Assembly: GCA_947630415.1 (NCBI GenBank)
Contig: CANRHM010000005.1
Coordinates: 1-27,903 of the forward strand
Length of the DNA: 27,903 nucleotides
Direction: 5' to 3'
Source of the DNA: an uncultured Bacilli bacterium
Lineage (GTDB): Bacteria > Bacillota_I > Bacilli_A > RF39 > UBA660
The number at the start of each line of letters is the position of its first letter. The first letter of the stretch is position 1. Below, in pieces: positions 1 through 7,600 of the stretch. The notes below the pieces were generated by a model. It was not told the origin of the DNA. It worked only from the letters and a program-made list of their open reading frames with translations, and searched no databases. The position numbers and the translations under genes are program-made.

Positions 1-641
1 ACTGAAAAAGTTTTATTATTATATTTCCATGATCCATTAATGACTTTATTTGCATCTTCATCTATCCACATTCTATAACGGAATGTCTTTGTATAATCTT
101 CACTTCCACTTGTTATCGTTTCTCTGTATAATGTTTTTGCATTTGTAATTTCTTCATTTTTTAATATACTTGGTACCGCACTATCCCATAATGCACTATA
201 TAAGTTTAGGTTTTTTCCTGTTGGTAACCCTGCTTTTTCTGGATCACTTTCTTCTTCACTTGCTACTTCCATCAAATAGGTTTTAACTGCATACTCTGGT
301 AAAGTAGAGCCTTCCTCTTTTGTTAGATAAATTTCATAGTTTATGTCTGCTCCTTGTGTTTTGGCTCTTACCTCAAAATCAAATACTTCGTTTTTATCTT
401 TTTCTAGTGCTTGTCCTTCTTCATTACTCATTGGAAATGCATTAGATAAACTTACTCCATTCTTTTCTGCTCTTTTTTCATCATAAACAAAAGTTAAATT
501 TCCTGTTTGAACCTTGTTTTCCGTTTGTCCTTGTCTTGAATAAGTAAAGAAAGCAAAAGTTGTTCCTACCGTTATTAAGACTAAACTCAATACCAGTAGA
601 CACACAGCTATTAATTCTTTCTTTGTTCTTTTCTTTTCCAT
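1..641 (-). CDS. Secreted TasA-like surface protein, copy 1 (3' end outside window)
   Basis: The frame is open from the ATG at 641 to the window edge (213 codons). It starts with a basic n-region and a hydrophobic h-region ending GTTFA, then an extended beta-type domain with TGNLTFVYDE. This is the layout of SipW-dependent TasA/CalY-like exported proteins. It is closely similar throughout to the first ~211 residues of the protein at 5606-7567. The SD is AGAAGGAG about 10 nt before the ATG. By analogy the missing C-terminus would carry an FGE/C-type-lectin-like domain, but that cannot be seen. The promoter contains a G9 tract. Function is inferred: cell-surface or matrix protein. Confidence 0.85.
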   Translation of the reverse strand, partial: MEKKRTKKELIAVCLLVLSLVLITVGTTFAFFTYSRQGQTENKVQTGNLTFVYDEKRAEKNGVSLSNAFPMSNEEGQALEKDKNEVFDFEVRAKTQGADINYEIYLTKEEGSTLPEYAVKTYLMEVASEEESDPEKAGLPTGKNLNLYSALWDSAVPSILKNEEITNAKTLYRETITSGSEDYTKTFRYRMWIDEDANKVINGSWKYNNKTFS

Positions 642-676
642 ATTTTCACTTCTCCTTCTATTATTTATCTATTTCT

Positions 677-704
677 ATTATAAAACTACCCCCCCCCATG
701 TCAA
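677..704 (-). promoter_or_regulatory. Promoter of copy 1 with G9 tract in the -35/-10 spacer
   Basis: On the minus strand TTGACA (699-704) and TATAAT (677-682) are both perfect consensus boxes. The spacer is 16 bp (683-698) and contains nine consecutive G (C9 at 689-697). Slipped-strand changes in such a tract would alter spacer length and so promoter strength, as in known phase-variable promoters of other bacteria. The same arrangement, also with nine G, precedes the paralogue at 7601-7628. Confidence 0.85.
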
Positions 705-714
705 CTTTTGTTAA

Positions 715-734
715 TTTTTTTTGGTCAAAAAAAA
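715..734. promoter_or_regulatory. T8-GGTC-A8 dyad upstream of the variable promoter
   Basis: Eight T (715-722), GGTC, then eight A (727-734) lie about 10 bp upstream of the -35. Copy 2 has T7-GGAC-A7 at 7640-7657 in the same place. It could be an UP-element-like A/T tract or a protein site. In copy 2 the A-run also serves as the U-tract of the neighbouring terminator. Confidence 0.35.
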
Positions 735-807
735 CCGTAAAATTTTTATTTAACTGCACGTTTATCTAGATTCTTGTATTATCTTTTATTCCTTTTCCAA
801 ATAAAAT

Positions 808-836
808 TTGTTATTTATTCAAAAAAAGCTTATAAT
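808..836 (+). promoter_or_regulatory. Promoter for the predicted small RNA
   Basis: TTGTTA (808-813), 17-bp spacer, TATAAT (831-836). A start 7 nt downstream falls on G843, which is the first base of a long stem. No ORF with an SD follows on the plus strand. Confidence 0.6.
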
Positions 837-842
837 ATATTT

Positions 843-1012
843 GTATCTTTGCTTATGAAAAAAATTCCTTTATTATTATTTTTAATCCAGTTCTACGATT
901 ATTTCTTTTTTTCATAAGCTAGATACTTAAGATAAGCAAGCAAACTTCGAACAGTTACTTCTATATTTAACACAAACAAAAAACTTTCCTACGGCGGGAA
1001 AGTCTTTTTTTT
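843..1012 (+). ncRNA. Predicted structured small RNA of unknown family
   Basis: A consensus-like promoter (808-836) and a Rho-independent terminator (983-1011) bracket about 170 nt without a convincing ORF. The 5' half forms a strong hairpin: 843-848 pairs with 921-926, and 851-864 pairs perfectly with 906-919, for 20 bp with a small TT/T internal loop. The apical loop is 41 nt and AT-rich. ATAAGC recurs at 932-937, so the 5' arm has an alternative partner. The RNA would run away from the variable gene at 1-641 and converge on the transporter gene at 1026-1691. I do not recognise it as 6S, SRP, tmRNA or a known riboswitch. Confidence 0.5.
983..1011. terminator. Bidirectional Rho-independent terminator
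   Basis: ACTTTCC (983-989) pairs with GGAAAGT (997-1003). T-runs follow on both strands (T8 on plus, T6 on minus). It can end both the small RNA (plus) and the transporter transcript (minus, stop codon at 1026). Confidence 0.8.
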
Positions 1013-1025
1013 ATACTTTTTTAAC

Positions 1026-1691
1026 TTAGGATTTTTCTTCTTTTCTTGTTGCAAGATATATAAACGGAGTATCTAGAACAGCAATAATTACTTTAAAGAG
1101 CATCATGGTTAAACCTAACTCTATAAGTTCTTTTGTACTCATCATACCCAAGAAACTAATCGATACAAAAAGGATCGTATCCACTATTTGACTGATAAAA
1201 GTACTTCCGTTATTACTAATCCAAATTTTTTTAAATTTATTTTTTAAGAGACGATATAGTTTAGTATCTAGATTTTGACTTACATAGTAAGCTATCATAC
1301 TTCCTAAAGTAATTCTTGGAATATAGTTAAAGATAGTTAGTAAGGCATCTTGTGAAGTATCAATACTACTGGGTTCATATTGTAAGAAGAGGAACATAAA
1401 GAGTGTAAAAACAAGCATAGATAAGAAACTTAAATGAATAGCTTCTTTGGCACTTTTTTCTCCATACTTTTCACTTAAAATATCGGTTGCTAAAAAGATT
1501 CCTCCATAGGATATATTTCCTAAGGAAATAATCCATCCAAATACTTCAGCAATTTTAATCGTTTGAATATTACAGAGAATAACACTTACACACATCCAAA
1601 TCGTTAAACCTAATTTACCATACTTTTTATCACATAAAACCGTGAGTGAAAAAGACAAGATTAAATAAATAAAGGAAATAAAAAAATTCAT
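1026..1691 (-). CDS. yhhQ: Queuosine precursor transporter, YhhQ/VUT family
   Basis: A 221-aa polytopic membrane protein. Family signs are the segment GGIFLATDILSEKYGEKSAK (YhhQ-type TD-L-E-YG), RITLGSMIAYYVSQNLD and QIVDTILFVSISFLG. The family (PF02592) imports queuine or preQ1 for the tRNA wobble modification queuosine. Length is normal. SD is GAAAGGA before the ATG. Only 31 nt separate it from the nucleoside phosphorylase upstream, so the two are probably co-transcribed. There is no room for a preQ1 riboswitch directly in front. The substrate is inferred from the family. Confidence 0.85.
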   Translation of the reverse strand: MNFFISFIYLILSFSLTVLCDKKYGKLGLTIWMCVSVILCNIQTIKIAEVFGWIISLGNISYGGIFLATDILSEKYGEKSAKEAIHLSFLSMLVFTLFMFLFLQYEPSSIDTSQDALLTIFNYIPRITLGSMIAYYVSQNLDTKLYRLLKNKFKKIWISNNGSTFISQIVDTILFVSISFLGMMSTKELIELGLTMMLFKVIIAVLDTPFIYLATRKEEKS

Positions 1692-1722
1692 ATGATTTTT
1701 CCTTTCTATTCTTTTTAATGAC

Positions 1723-2490
1723 TTATTCAGTTATTTGATTTGCTAGTTCTAAAGCTAAATAAATGATTTTTTCTTTATCGTCCAAACGATCATCATTACC
1801 TAAACTTCTCTGATCCCAAGTATGACTATCTAAATTATCAGCAGCATAGAAGAATTGAAAAACTTCTTTATTTCTAAATTCTGCTACAGCGGCCATACTG
1901 GCACATTCCATTTCGACACAAAGGCATCCCCCATCTTTTCTTTTCTGCACTTTTGTTCTGGTTTCACGGTAAGGAGCATCGGTTGTCCACGTTTTTCCTA
2001 CAGCATAAGAAATATGATTGGTCTTTAATATTTCTATAAACGCTTCTTGATATTTTGGATTTACTGTAATTTCATCACTTGCTTCTTTGTAATGATAACT
2101 GGTTCCTTCATCACGATAGGCAGAAGTCGGTACGATAATCGCTAAATCATCAATGTTATGATCTAATACACCACAAGTACCAAATAAAATGAGTTTATCA
2201 AGGCCTTTGGCTAGTACTTCTTCATAGGATACAACACAAGCAGAGGCTCCCACACGGGATAAGAAAAGGGCTATCTTTTTTCCTTTATAATTTATTTGAT
2301 AGACTGGAATCTTCCCATTTGCATTACTTAATTCCGTAATCTTTTCACCATTAAAACGTTCCACATAACGATCTAGTAACTTTTTAGAAAAACAACTAAT
2401 TCCAATTTTTGGAAAATCAGGAATAGGCTTTTCCACATCACTGGGATTAAATGTAGAATCTTTACACGTATCAAAATCTTCTAACAACAT
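1723..2490 (-). CDS. Nucleoside phosphorylase, PNP/uridine phosphorylase superfamily
   Basis: 255 aa. It has the PNP_UDP_1 fold pattern: PKIGISCFS near the start, LILFGTCGVLDHNID, VPTSAYRDEGTSYHY and VEMECASMAAVAEF, the ribose/phosphate-site motif equivalent to VEMES in Udp. These enzymes cleave nucleosides with phosphate in salvage. The RDEGTSYHY stretch suggests a uridine-phosphorylase-like subgroup, but specificity cannot be settled by eye. SD is AAAAGGATGATG before the ATG. It is followed by the queuosine transporter, so a role in base salvage linked to tRNA modification is possible but speculative. Confidence 0.85.
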   Translation of the reverse strand: MLLEDFDTCKDSTFNPSDVEKPIPDFPKIGISCFSKKLLDRYVERFNGEKITELSNANGKIPVYQINYKGKKIALFLSRVGASACVVSYEEVLAKGLDKLILFGTCGVLDHNIDDLAIIVPTSAYRDEGTSYHYKEASDEITVNPKYQEAFIEILKTNHISYAVGKTWTTDAPYRETRTKVQKRKDGGCLCVEMECASMAAVAEFRNKEVFQFFYAADNLDSHTWDQRSLGNDDRLDDKEKIIYLALELANQITE

Positions 2491-2510
2491 ACTTCATCAT
2501 CCTTTTCTAA

Positions 2511-2519
2511 AGTATATCA
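2511..2519 (-). promoter_or_regulatory. Extended -10 promoter for the phosphorylase-transporter pair
   Basis: On the minus strand TGATATACT: extended -10 TG plus TATACT (2511-2516). The -35 region falls in the preceding terminator stem and is weak. Confidence 0.45.
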
Positions 2520-2532
2520 TAATTTCATAAGA

Positions 2533-2560
2533 AAAACTCACCCTTTTTAGAGTGAGTTTT
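2533..2560 (-). terminator. Terminator of the cdaA-cdaR operon
   Basis: AAAACTCAC (2533-2541) pairs with GTGAGTTTT (2552-2560). T-rich sequence follows on the minus strand, just past the cdaR stop codon at 2563. Confidence 0.85.
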
Positions 2561-2562
2561 AT

Positions 2563-3924
2563 CTATTTAGAACCTTGATAGATTCGAATATTAACGTTTT
2601 GAGTTTTTGCTTCATAGGTAAGTCGTAAGTCGCCACCGGTAACTTGAACTGGAACGGAATGGGTTCCTGCACCTAAATCTTTCAAGTCAACCGTTGCTTT
2701 TAAGGTAGATACATCTAGAGCATTGATGGCATCATCACTTCCACGAACAACAATGGTAATACTTCCATCGTTTTCGGAAGCGGCTTGAGCATTAAATCCA
2801 GATGCTAGATTCGTATATTGAATTCGAATATCACTAAATTCACGCGTCGTGGCATCATCGATGTGAACTTTTACAATCATCGTCTTAGCACTCATTTCAC
2901 GAACTCCATTTGGCTTCGTTAAGTTGATACTGTATTCGTGATCACTGTCTAAGTTTTCAACATCGATTTCAACTGGAATATATTCAATACTGTCAAGTGC
3001 CGATTGTTCACCATAAATGGTTACCGATGAAACCGTTTGTTCAATCGATCCAATGGCTTTACCAAAGACTACGTTTCCAGTTGGTACGACTTGAACCGGT
3101 ACTTCTTTACTAGGTGACGTAATTTGAATGGTCGCATTTATCGTTTTAGGAACAATTTCAACATCAACTTGTTGTCCTGCGGTATCGTATGCAATAAGTG
3201 GAATATCACGAAGAGAGATATCTCCTGAACTAGAAGTATTGACATTATTCATATCTACTAATGCTTTTACGGTTGCCACTTGTTTTAGTTTGTACTCAGC
3301 ACCTTTAATAATAACATCGCTTCGATCGAGTGAAATATCTTGAATCACTAGTTTAGAATCTACTGCTTCACGGTGAAGAACATCGTAGGTTAATTCTCTA
3401 GTCTCTGACATCTTTTCGTATACCATAATGGTGGCACTCGATGGGTCTAGTTTATAGTCAAGGGACGCAAGTGCTTGTTTGTAATGAAGTGTTACCTTAT
3501 GACTACCGGGTTTGAGTTCACGTAAATCGACCGATACTTCATGTGATGGATATTGTTTTGCTAAGTAGATATCGGATCTTCTTCCGATTAACGTAATATC
3601 TACGGTTTCAGGAAGTCCTTCGATAACATATGCTTCTTCGTTATATTCAGCAGTAACCGGTTGATTATAAAGTACTTCTGCCGATTGATCTCTTAATAAT
3701 GTGGAACTTTGATCTACGGCAATAAAAGCAATAAAGGCAAAGATTAAAGATAAAACAATTAAGGTTTGCTTGTTATTAATAAATTTTTCGAATCCTTTAC
3801 TATTGAAATGAATACCATCGGAAATCCGTAGAATTAATTTCGTAATCGGTGTGATTAGGAAACGATCAAAAAAGGAATAAATCGATTTAAAAAACGAAAC
3901 AATAGCTTTACTTATTTTCTTCAT
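2563..3924 (-). CDS. cdaR: CdaR/YbbR-domain regulator of the diadenylate cyclase
   Basis: The preferred start is the ATG at 3924, because AGAGG lies 9 nt upstream. An in-frame ATG at 3933 has no space for an SD. This gives 453 aa. A short cytoplasmic N-terminus and one transmembrane helix (NKQTLIVLSLIFAFIAFIAV) precede a long extracytoplasmic part made of repeated YbbR units (e.g. VDLRELKPGSHKVTL and VDLKDLGAGTHSVPV). In Bacillota CdaR binds CdaA at the membrane and tunes c-di-AMP synthesis. It overlaps cdaA by 17 nt, so translation is coupled. Confidence 0.93.
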   Translation of the reverse strand: MKKISKAIVSFFKSIYSFFDRFLITPITKLILRISDGIHFNSKGFEKFINNKQTLIVLSLIFAFIAFIAVDQSSTLLRDQSAEVLYNQPVTAEYNEEAYVIEGLPETVDITLIGRRSDIYLAKQYPSHEVSVDLRELKPGSHKVTLHYKQALASLDYKLDPSSATIMVYEKMSETRELTYDVLHREAVDSKLVIQDISLDRSDVIIKGAEYKLKQVATVKALVDMNNVNTSSSGDISLRDIPLIAYDTAGQQVDVEIVPKTINATIQITSPSKEVPVQVVPTGNVVFGKAIGSIEQTVSSVTIYGEQSALDSIEYIPVEIDVENLDSDHEYSINLTKPNGVREMSAKTMIVKVHIDDATTREFSDIRIQYTNLASGFNAQAASENDGSITIVVRGSDDAINALDVSTLKATVDLKDLGAGTHSVPVQVTGGDLRLTYEAKTQNVNIRIYQGSK

Positions 3925-4732
3925 AAACCTCATCCTCTTCTACTTCTTCATCGTCAAAAGAATCTTGTTTTGGTCTTAGTTCATCGATTAACATCATACG
4001 AACATCGTCTAGTGATAGGTTATAGAACAATTCTCCTTTAACGGCGATAGAAACTCTTCCCGTCTCTTCCGATACGACTAGGACAATAGCATCGGTTTCT
4101 TCAGCTAAACCAAGGGCTGCTCTATGACGTGTTCCTAAACGTTTATTGGCTTTACTACTATTACTTGTTGGGAAAACAGCTCCAGCACAAGTAATGCGAT
4201 CTCCTTGAATAATAACACCACCATCGTGTAAAGGGTTATTAGGGAAGAAGATGGAAATTAATAAATCGCTCGATAAATCGGCATAAATCTTTTTCGCTTT
4301 TTCAATATAGTTAGCTAAACTAGTATCGCGCTCTATAACGATTAAAGCTCCAATTCTTGATTTTCTTAAATAATCGGTTGCTTGAACAATTTCATAAACC
4401 AAACGTTCTCTTTCATCTACGGTTAAAGTCTTATGACGACCTAGTAGTTGTGTTCTTCCTAACTGTTCCAACACATTACGGATCTCTGGTTGGAAAATGA
4501 TAATCAAGGCAAGAGGTCCCCACATAACTACATATTCAAGAATTAATCCCATCGTCTGTAAGCCAAAGAACTCACTTGCAATTTTTAAAATTAAGATAAG
4601 GGCAACCCCTTTAAATAGTAAAGTTAGTTTAACATTGTTTCGAATGTTCTTTAAAATGTAATAGAACATAATCCAAAGTAAGGATATGTCTGCTATTTTT
4701 CGTAATAAATCAATGATACTTTCAAGTGTCAT
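3908..4732 (-). CDS. cdaA: Diadenylate cyclase CdaA (c-di-AMP synthase)
   Basis: 274 aa. Hydrophobic helices occupy about residues 1-80, then the DAC domain with LHDGGVII (D170-G171-G172) and GTRHRAA (RHR at 202-204). It makes c-di-AMP from two ATP at the membrane. The usual DGA motif reads DGG here; the catalytic aspartate and the RHR motif are intact. SD is AGAAGGG. The acidic C-terminal tail (DDEEVEEDEVYEE) overlaps the cdaR start. c-di-AMP normally controls potassium and osmolyte balance and wall homeostasis. Confidence 0.95.
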   Translation of the reverse strand: MTLESIIDLLRKIADISLLWIMFYYILKNIRNNVKLTLLFKGVALILILKIASEFFGLQTMGLILEYVVMWGPLALIIIFQPEIRNVLEQLGRTQLLGRHKTLTVDERERLVYEIVQATDYLRKSRIGALIVIERDTSLANYIEKAKKIYADLSSDLLISIFFPNNPLHDGGVIIQGDRITCAGAVFPTSNSSKANKRLGTRHRAALGLAEETDAIVLVVSEETGRVSIAVKGELFYNLSLDDVRMMLIDELRPKQDSFDDEEVEEDEVYEENK

Positions 4733-4771
4733 TTTTTCCCTTCTTTCCTTCCTTTTTATTCTTGCTTTTTT

Positions 4772-4800
4772 ATTATATCAAAAAATATAAATTACGTAAA
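4772..4800 (-). promoter_or_regulatory. Promoter of cdaA-cdaR
   Basis: TTTACG (4795-4800), 17-bp spacer, TATAAT (4772-4777) on the minus strand, in the gap directly upstream of cdaA. Confidence 0.65.
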
Positions 4801-4808
4801 CTTTCTTC

Positions 4809-5327
4809 TTATAAATCTTTTGAATTAAGTTCTAATACAAAAGGTTCATTGGCTTTTTTAGGTTCTTCTTGAGGAGCACCTCCTGGAACTAATTCTGGAA
4901 TAACGGGTGAAGTAGGAGTTGTCACTGGTGTAGCTTCCGGTGAAACAGTAGGTGTAGGCGTGGGTGTTAAAGTTTGTGTAACTGGTGCAACTGGTGTAAC
5001 AGGGGTGGCTGCTACAGAAGAAGTAGGACTTGGATTGGCAAATAGTTCTTCTACTACAGGCGTGGTCGGGGCAGTACTAACGGCTGAAAAATCCATTACG
5101 GTAGGACCCGTAGGGGTCGTATCTTGAACCATAGGTGTAGGGGTAGTAGAAGCAGTCTCATCTTTCGTTCCTTTTTCCTCTTTAGGAAGATCAACTTCTT
5201 GTTTTTGAAGTTCGCTTCGCTCCATTAGAAAACCAATAATGGCCATAATTAAAATGACACACACCAAAGCAGTCACATAATACCAAAATCCGTCAAAACT
5301 ACGAAGTGCATATAAAAAATCTTCCAT
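4809..5327 (-). CDS. Small Pro/Thr-rich single-pass membrane protein, unknown
   Basis: The start is the ATG at 5327, with AGAAGGTGG 4 nt upstream. The longer frame from 5360 begins inside the promoter -10, so it is rejected. The product is 172 aa. Residues 1-16 are short and extracytoplasmic or amphipathic, then one helix (YYVTALVCVILIMAIIGFLM). A long low-complexity region follows, rich in Thr, Pro, Val and Ala with repeated TPTPT/TPV units, ending PFVLELNSKDL. I recognise no domain. It has its own promoter and lies immediately upstream of cdaA, so a membrane or envelope role linked to c-di-AMP is only a guess. Confidence 0.75.
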   Translation of the reverse strand: MEDFLYALRSFDGFWYYVTALVCVILIMAIIGFLMERSELQKQEVDLPKEEKGTKDETASTTPTPMVQDTTPTGPTVMDFSAVSTAPTTPVVEELFANPSPTSSVAATPVTPVAPVTQTLTPTPTPTVSPEATPVTTPTSPVIPELVPGGAPQEEPKKANEPFVLELNSKDL

Positions 5328-5355
5328 GTTTCCACCTTCTATTCTTATCTCTTTT

Positions 5356-5384
5356 ATCATACCATGTTAAGAAAAGAATTACAA
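5356..5384 (-). promoter_or_regulatory. Promoter of the Pro/Thr-rich membrane protein gene
   Basis: TTGTAA (5379-5384), 17-bp spacer, TATGAT (5356-5361) with an extended TG. It decides the start codon at 5327. Confidence 0.65.
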
Positions 5385-5404
5385 CTGCAAAACAGGTTTT
5401 CGAA

Positions 5405-5432
5405 ATCAAAAAAAGAACGAATTTTCGTTCTT
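5405..5432 (-). terminator. Orphan second terminator
   Basis: AAGAACGAA (5413-5421) pairs with TTCGTTCTT (5424-5432) and is followed by T7 on the minus strand. It lies 130 nt beyond the terminator of the surface-protein gene. The stretch 5433-5560 between them holds no convincing ORF or promoter. It may back up termination upstream of the membrane protein gene. Confidence 0.6.
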
Positions 5433-5562
5433 CAGATTGTAGACAAATCCCTAGACTTTATCTAATGATTTTCTTATGCATATTTTTATTTATCGTCGTC
5501 ACTTCTTTTCTTCTTATTCCAGACACATTTTTTATAATATTTTTTGCTTTATAAAAAAACCG

Positions 5563-5591
5563 AAAGAAAATGGCTTTTAACCATTTTCTTT
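5563..5591 (-). terminator. Terminator of surface protein copy 2
   Basis: AAAGAAAATGG (5563-5573) pairs with CCATTTTCTTT (5581-5591), an 11-bp stem. T7 follows on the minus strand after a short GC-containing stretch. Confidence 0.75.
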
Positions 5592-5605
5592 TTTGTTTGG
5601 ATGCT

Positions 5606-7567
5606 TTATTGCTTTATAGGAGCAAGCACGAGGCGGAATGAGAAAAATTGATCTCCGTTCCCGGCATAACTACCAAAAGTAAAGACACCTGCGTACGTTT
5701 TTTGACGCCCATCCGCACCGCGCCAAAGCCAGTTATCAGTATGTCCTCTAGAATCACCATACCATCTTTCTGTCTCTGATAAGGCATGCCCATAACATAC
5801 TCCTCCATCACAAATAGTCGCATAAGAACTAGGATCAAACTTGGTATATAAATCATAATACTTGGCATCTGGTATTTTCATTGCACCGCTATCATCAGTA
5901 AATCTAGACCACTCTATCGGGGGTTTTGCAGGATCTTGTCCGTCACTATAGGCTCCCATGACATATTCTAATGCTCCACCACTCATATCATAGACTCCTG
6001 TAATATTTCCTGTGGTGGATGCTTTTTGGCCTTGCATCGTTTCATAAGTATTTGTATTACAAGTTGTATCAGTTGCTTGTGCACTTACGGTATCTCCCGC
6101 TATTCCTGTAATTTTTTGAGAGCAGTTATTGATATATACTTCCTTGTCATTAACTTCATAAGCAGAATTTCCATATTTTCCATATTTACTTTGTGATAAA
6201 TAAGCTACCGCTCCCCACTCTCTATTCTTACTCATATGGGTATCATAACTTGTTAAATCATTTTTAAAACCATAAGTATCGTATTTTTCTATCTGCATGT
6301 TTCTTGATGCATAAAACATACTTGATATGTGAATATAAGCCCAAAAAGTAACATTTGGTTTTATAATTGGGGTTAATGTTGAATTGTTTTCTTCATAATG
6401 TCCTTCTTGATTACTCGTTTCAAACTTTCCATACCAAAATCCTGTTAATTCATCTTCTCCAAATGTAAAGGCCGGATGCATTTTATAATTACTTTCATCG
6501 CTTACTTGAGTGTTTGTACCACTTATAAAGTTAATTCCTATTGCTCCCGGATGATTAATATCACTTCCTCCTGCATATTGATCCCCTAAATTGGTAAACA
6601 TGTATTCATATCTTGGTATCCAGACCCACATCGTATTAATATCATCCATTTTTATAGGTGTTCCAGGATCCGCTTTTTGATAAGTTTCTCTTGCTGTACT
6701 ATTTCCATCTTCATCTAATCCTATTGTTACTGCATTTGCCCATTCTTGCATTTCATAATCATACCACTTTTGATTTAAATCTGCCTTTACCCATGATTTC
6801 TTATTGTTATCATATTTAACCGGTATTAATCCTTCGATTAATTCCGGAGAATTTGCTCCACTTTTATCTTTATATACTCCCGGTGCAGTCGGTTCAGGAA
6901 TAGCATCGTTTTGGGCATACACATTTACTTTTACTGAAAAAGTCATATTATTATATTTCCAACTTCCATTTTCTATTTGATTTGCTTCATTATCTATCCA
7001 CATTCTATATCGGAAAGTCTTTGTATAATCTTTATTTCCATTTTCAATTGTTTCTCTGTACAATGTCTTTGCATTTACATCCTTTAATTCACTTACCAAA
7101 CTGGGCACTTTACTATCATATAATGCACTATATAAATTTATTCCTGTTGGTAAGCCTTCTCCCGTTATATCATTTTCTTCTTCTCCACTTAAGGTAATCA
7201 AATAGGTTTTAACTATATACTCTGGTAAAGTGGATTCTTCCTCTTTTGTTAGATATATCTCATAGTTTATATCTGCTCCTTCGGTTTTTGCTCTTACATC
7301 AAAATCAAAGACTCCACTCTTATCTTCTCCTAGTACCTTCCCTTCTTCATCACTCATTGGGAAAGCGTTCTCTATAGATACTCCTCCATCGTTACTTTTA
7401 CTTTCATCATAGACAAAAGTTAGTGTCCCTGTTTGAATCTTATTCTCTGTTTCTCCTTGTCTTGAATACTGAAACAAGGCAAACGTTGTTCCTACAGTGA
7501 TTAAGACTAAACTTAATACCAGTAGACACACAGCTATTAGTTCTTTCTTATTTCGTTTCTCTCTCAT
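5606..7567 (-). CDS. Secreted TasA-like protein with C-terminal FGE/C-type-lectin-like domain, copy 2
   Basis: 653 aa. Residues 1-30 are a signal peptide (RKRNKKE-type n-region, LIAVCLLVLSLVLITVG, TTFA). About 31-220 is a beta-rich domain like SipW-dependent TasA/CalY precursors (TGTLTFVYDE, FDFDVRAKTEGADINYEIYL). A linker follows (EPTAPGVYKDKSG), then from about 310 a domain with MWVWIPRYEYM, WGAVAYLSQSKYGKYG, GVYDMSGGALEYVMG (524-538) and a C-terminal FFSFRLVLAP. The last motifs resemble formylglycine-generating-enzyme/C-type-lectin folds, where GVYDMSGNVWEW and GFRV are usual. Enzymatic function is not implied; such folds often serve as ligand-binding displays, including diversity-generating-retroelement targets. 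It has its own terminator and a promoter with a G9 tract. Confidence 0.85.
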   Translation of the reverse strand: MREKRNKKELIAVCLLVLSLVLITVGTTFALFQYSRQGETENKIQTGTLTFVYDESKSNDGGVSIENAFPMSDEEGKVLGEDKSGVFDFDVRAKTEGADINYEIYLTKEEESTLPEYIVKTYLITLSGEEENDITGEGLPTGINLYSALYDSKVPSLVSELKDVNAKTLYRETIENGNKDYTKTFRYRMWIDNEANQIENGSWKYNNMTFSVKVNVYAQNDAIPEPTAPGVYKDKSGANSPELIEGLIPVKYDNNKKSWVKADLNQKWYDYEMQEWANAVTIGLDEDGNSTARETYQKADPGTPIKMDDINTMWVWIPRYEYMFTNLGDQYAGGSDINHPGAIGINFISGTNTQVSDESNYKMHPAFTFGEDELTGFWYGKFETSNQEGHYEENNSTLTPIIKPNVTFWAYIHISSMFYASRNMQIEKYDTYGFKNDLTSYDTHMSKNREWGAVAYLSQSKYGKYGNSAYEVNDKEVYINNCSQKITGIAGDTVSAQATDTTCNTNTYETMQGQKASTTGNITGVYDMSGGALEYVMGAYSDGQDPAKPPIEWSRFTDDSGAMKIPDAKYYDLYTKFDPSSYATICDGGVCYGHALSETERWYGDSRGHTDNWLWRGADGRQKTYAGVFTFGSYAGNGDQFFSFRLVLAPIKQ

Positions 7568-7600
7568 AACTCACTTCTCCTTTATTATTTATCTATTTCT

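Noticed and set aside
560..769. 69-codon plus-strand frame
   Set aside because: It overlaps the signal-peptide end and promoter of the surface protein on the other strand, has no SD and encodes low-complexity Phe/Ser-rich sequence.
843..1012. tracrRNA of a type II CRISPR system
   Set aside because: No repeat array or cas gene in the window, and the hairpin pairs with itself with no anti-repeat partner visible.
1692..1722. preQ1 riboswitch before the queuosine transporter
   Set aside because: Only 31 nt separate the genes, mostly SD sequence; no aptamer could fit.
5306..5554. 82-codon plus-strand frame
   Set aside because: It overlaps the N-terminus, SD and promoter of the membrane protein gene and an opposite-strand terminator; composition is that of AT-rich non-coding DNA.
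5606..7567. Diversity-generating retroelement
   Set aside because: The FGE/CLec-like C-terminus is suggestive, but no reverse transcriptase or template repeat is present in the window, so it is kept only as a question.
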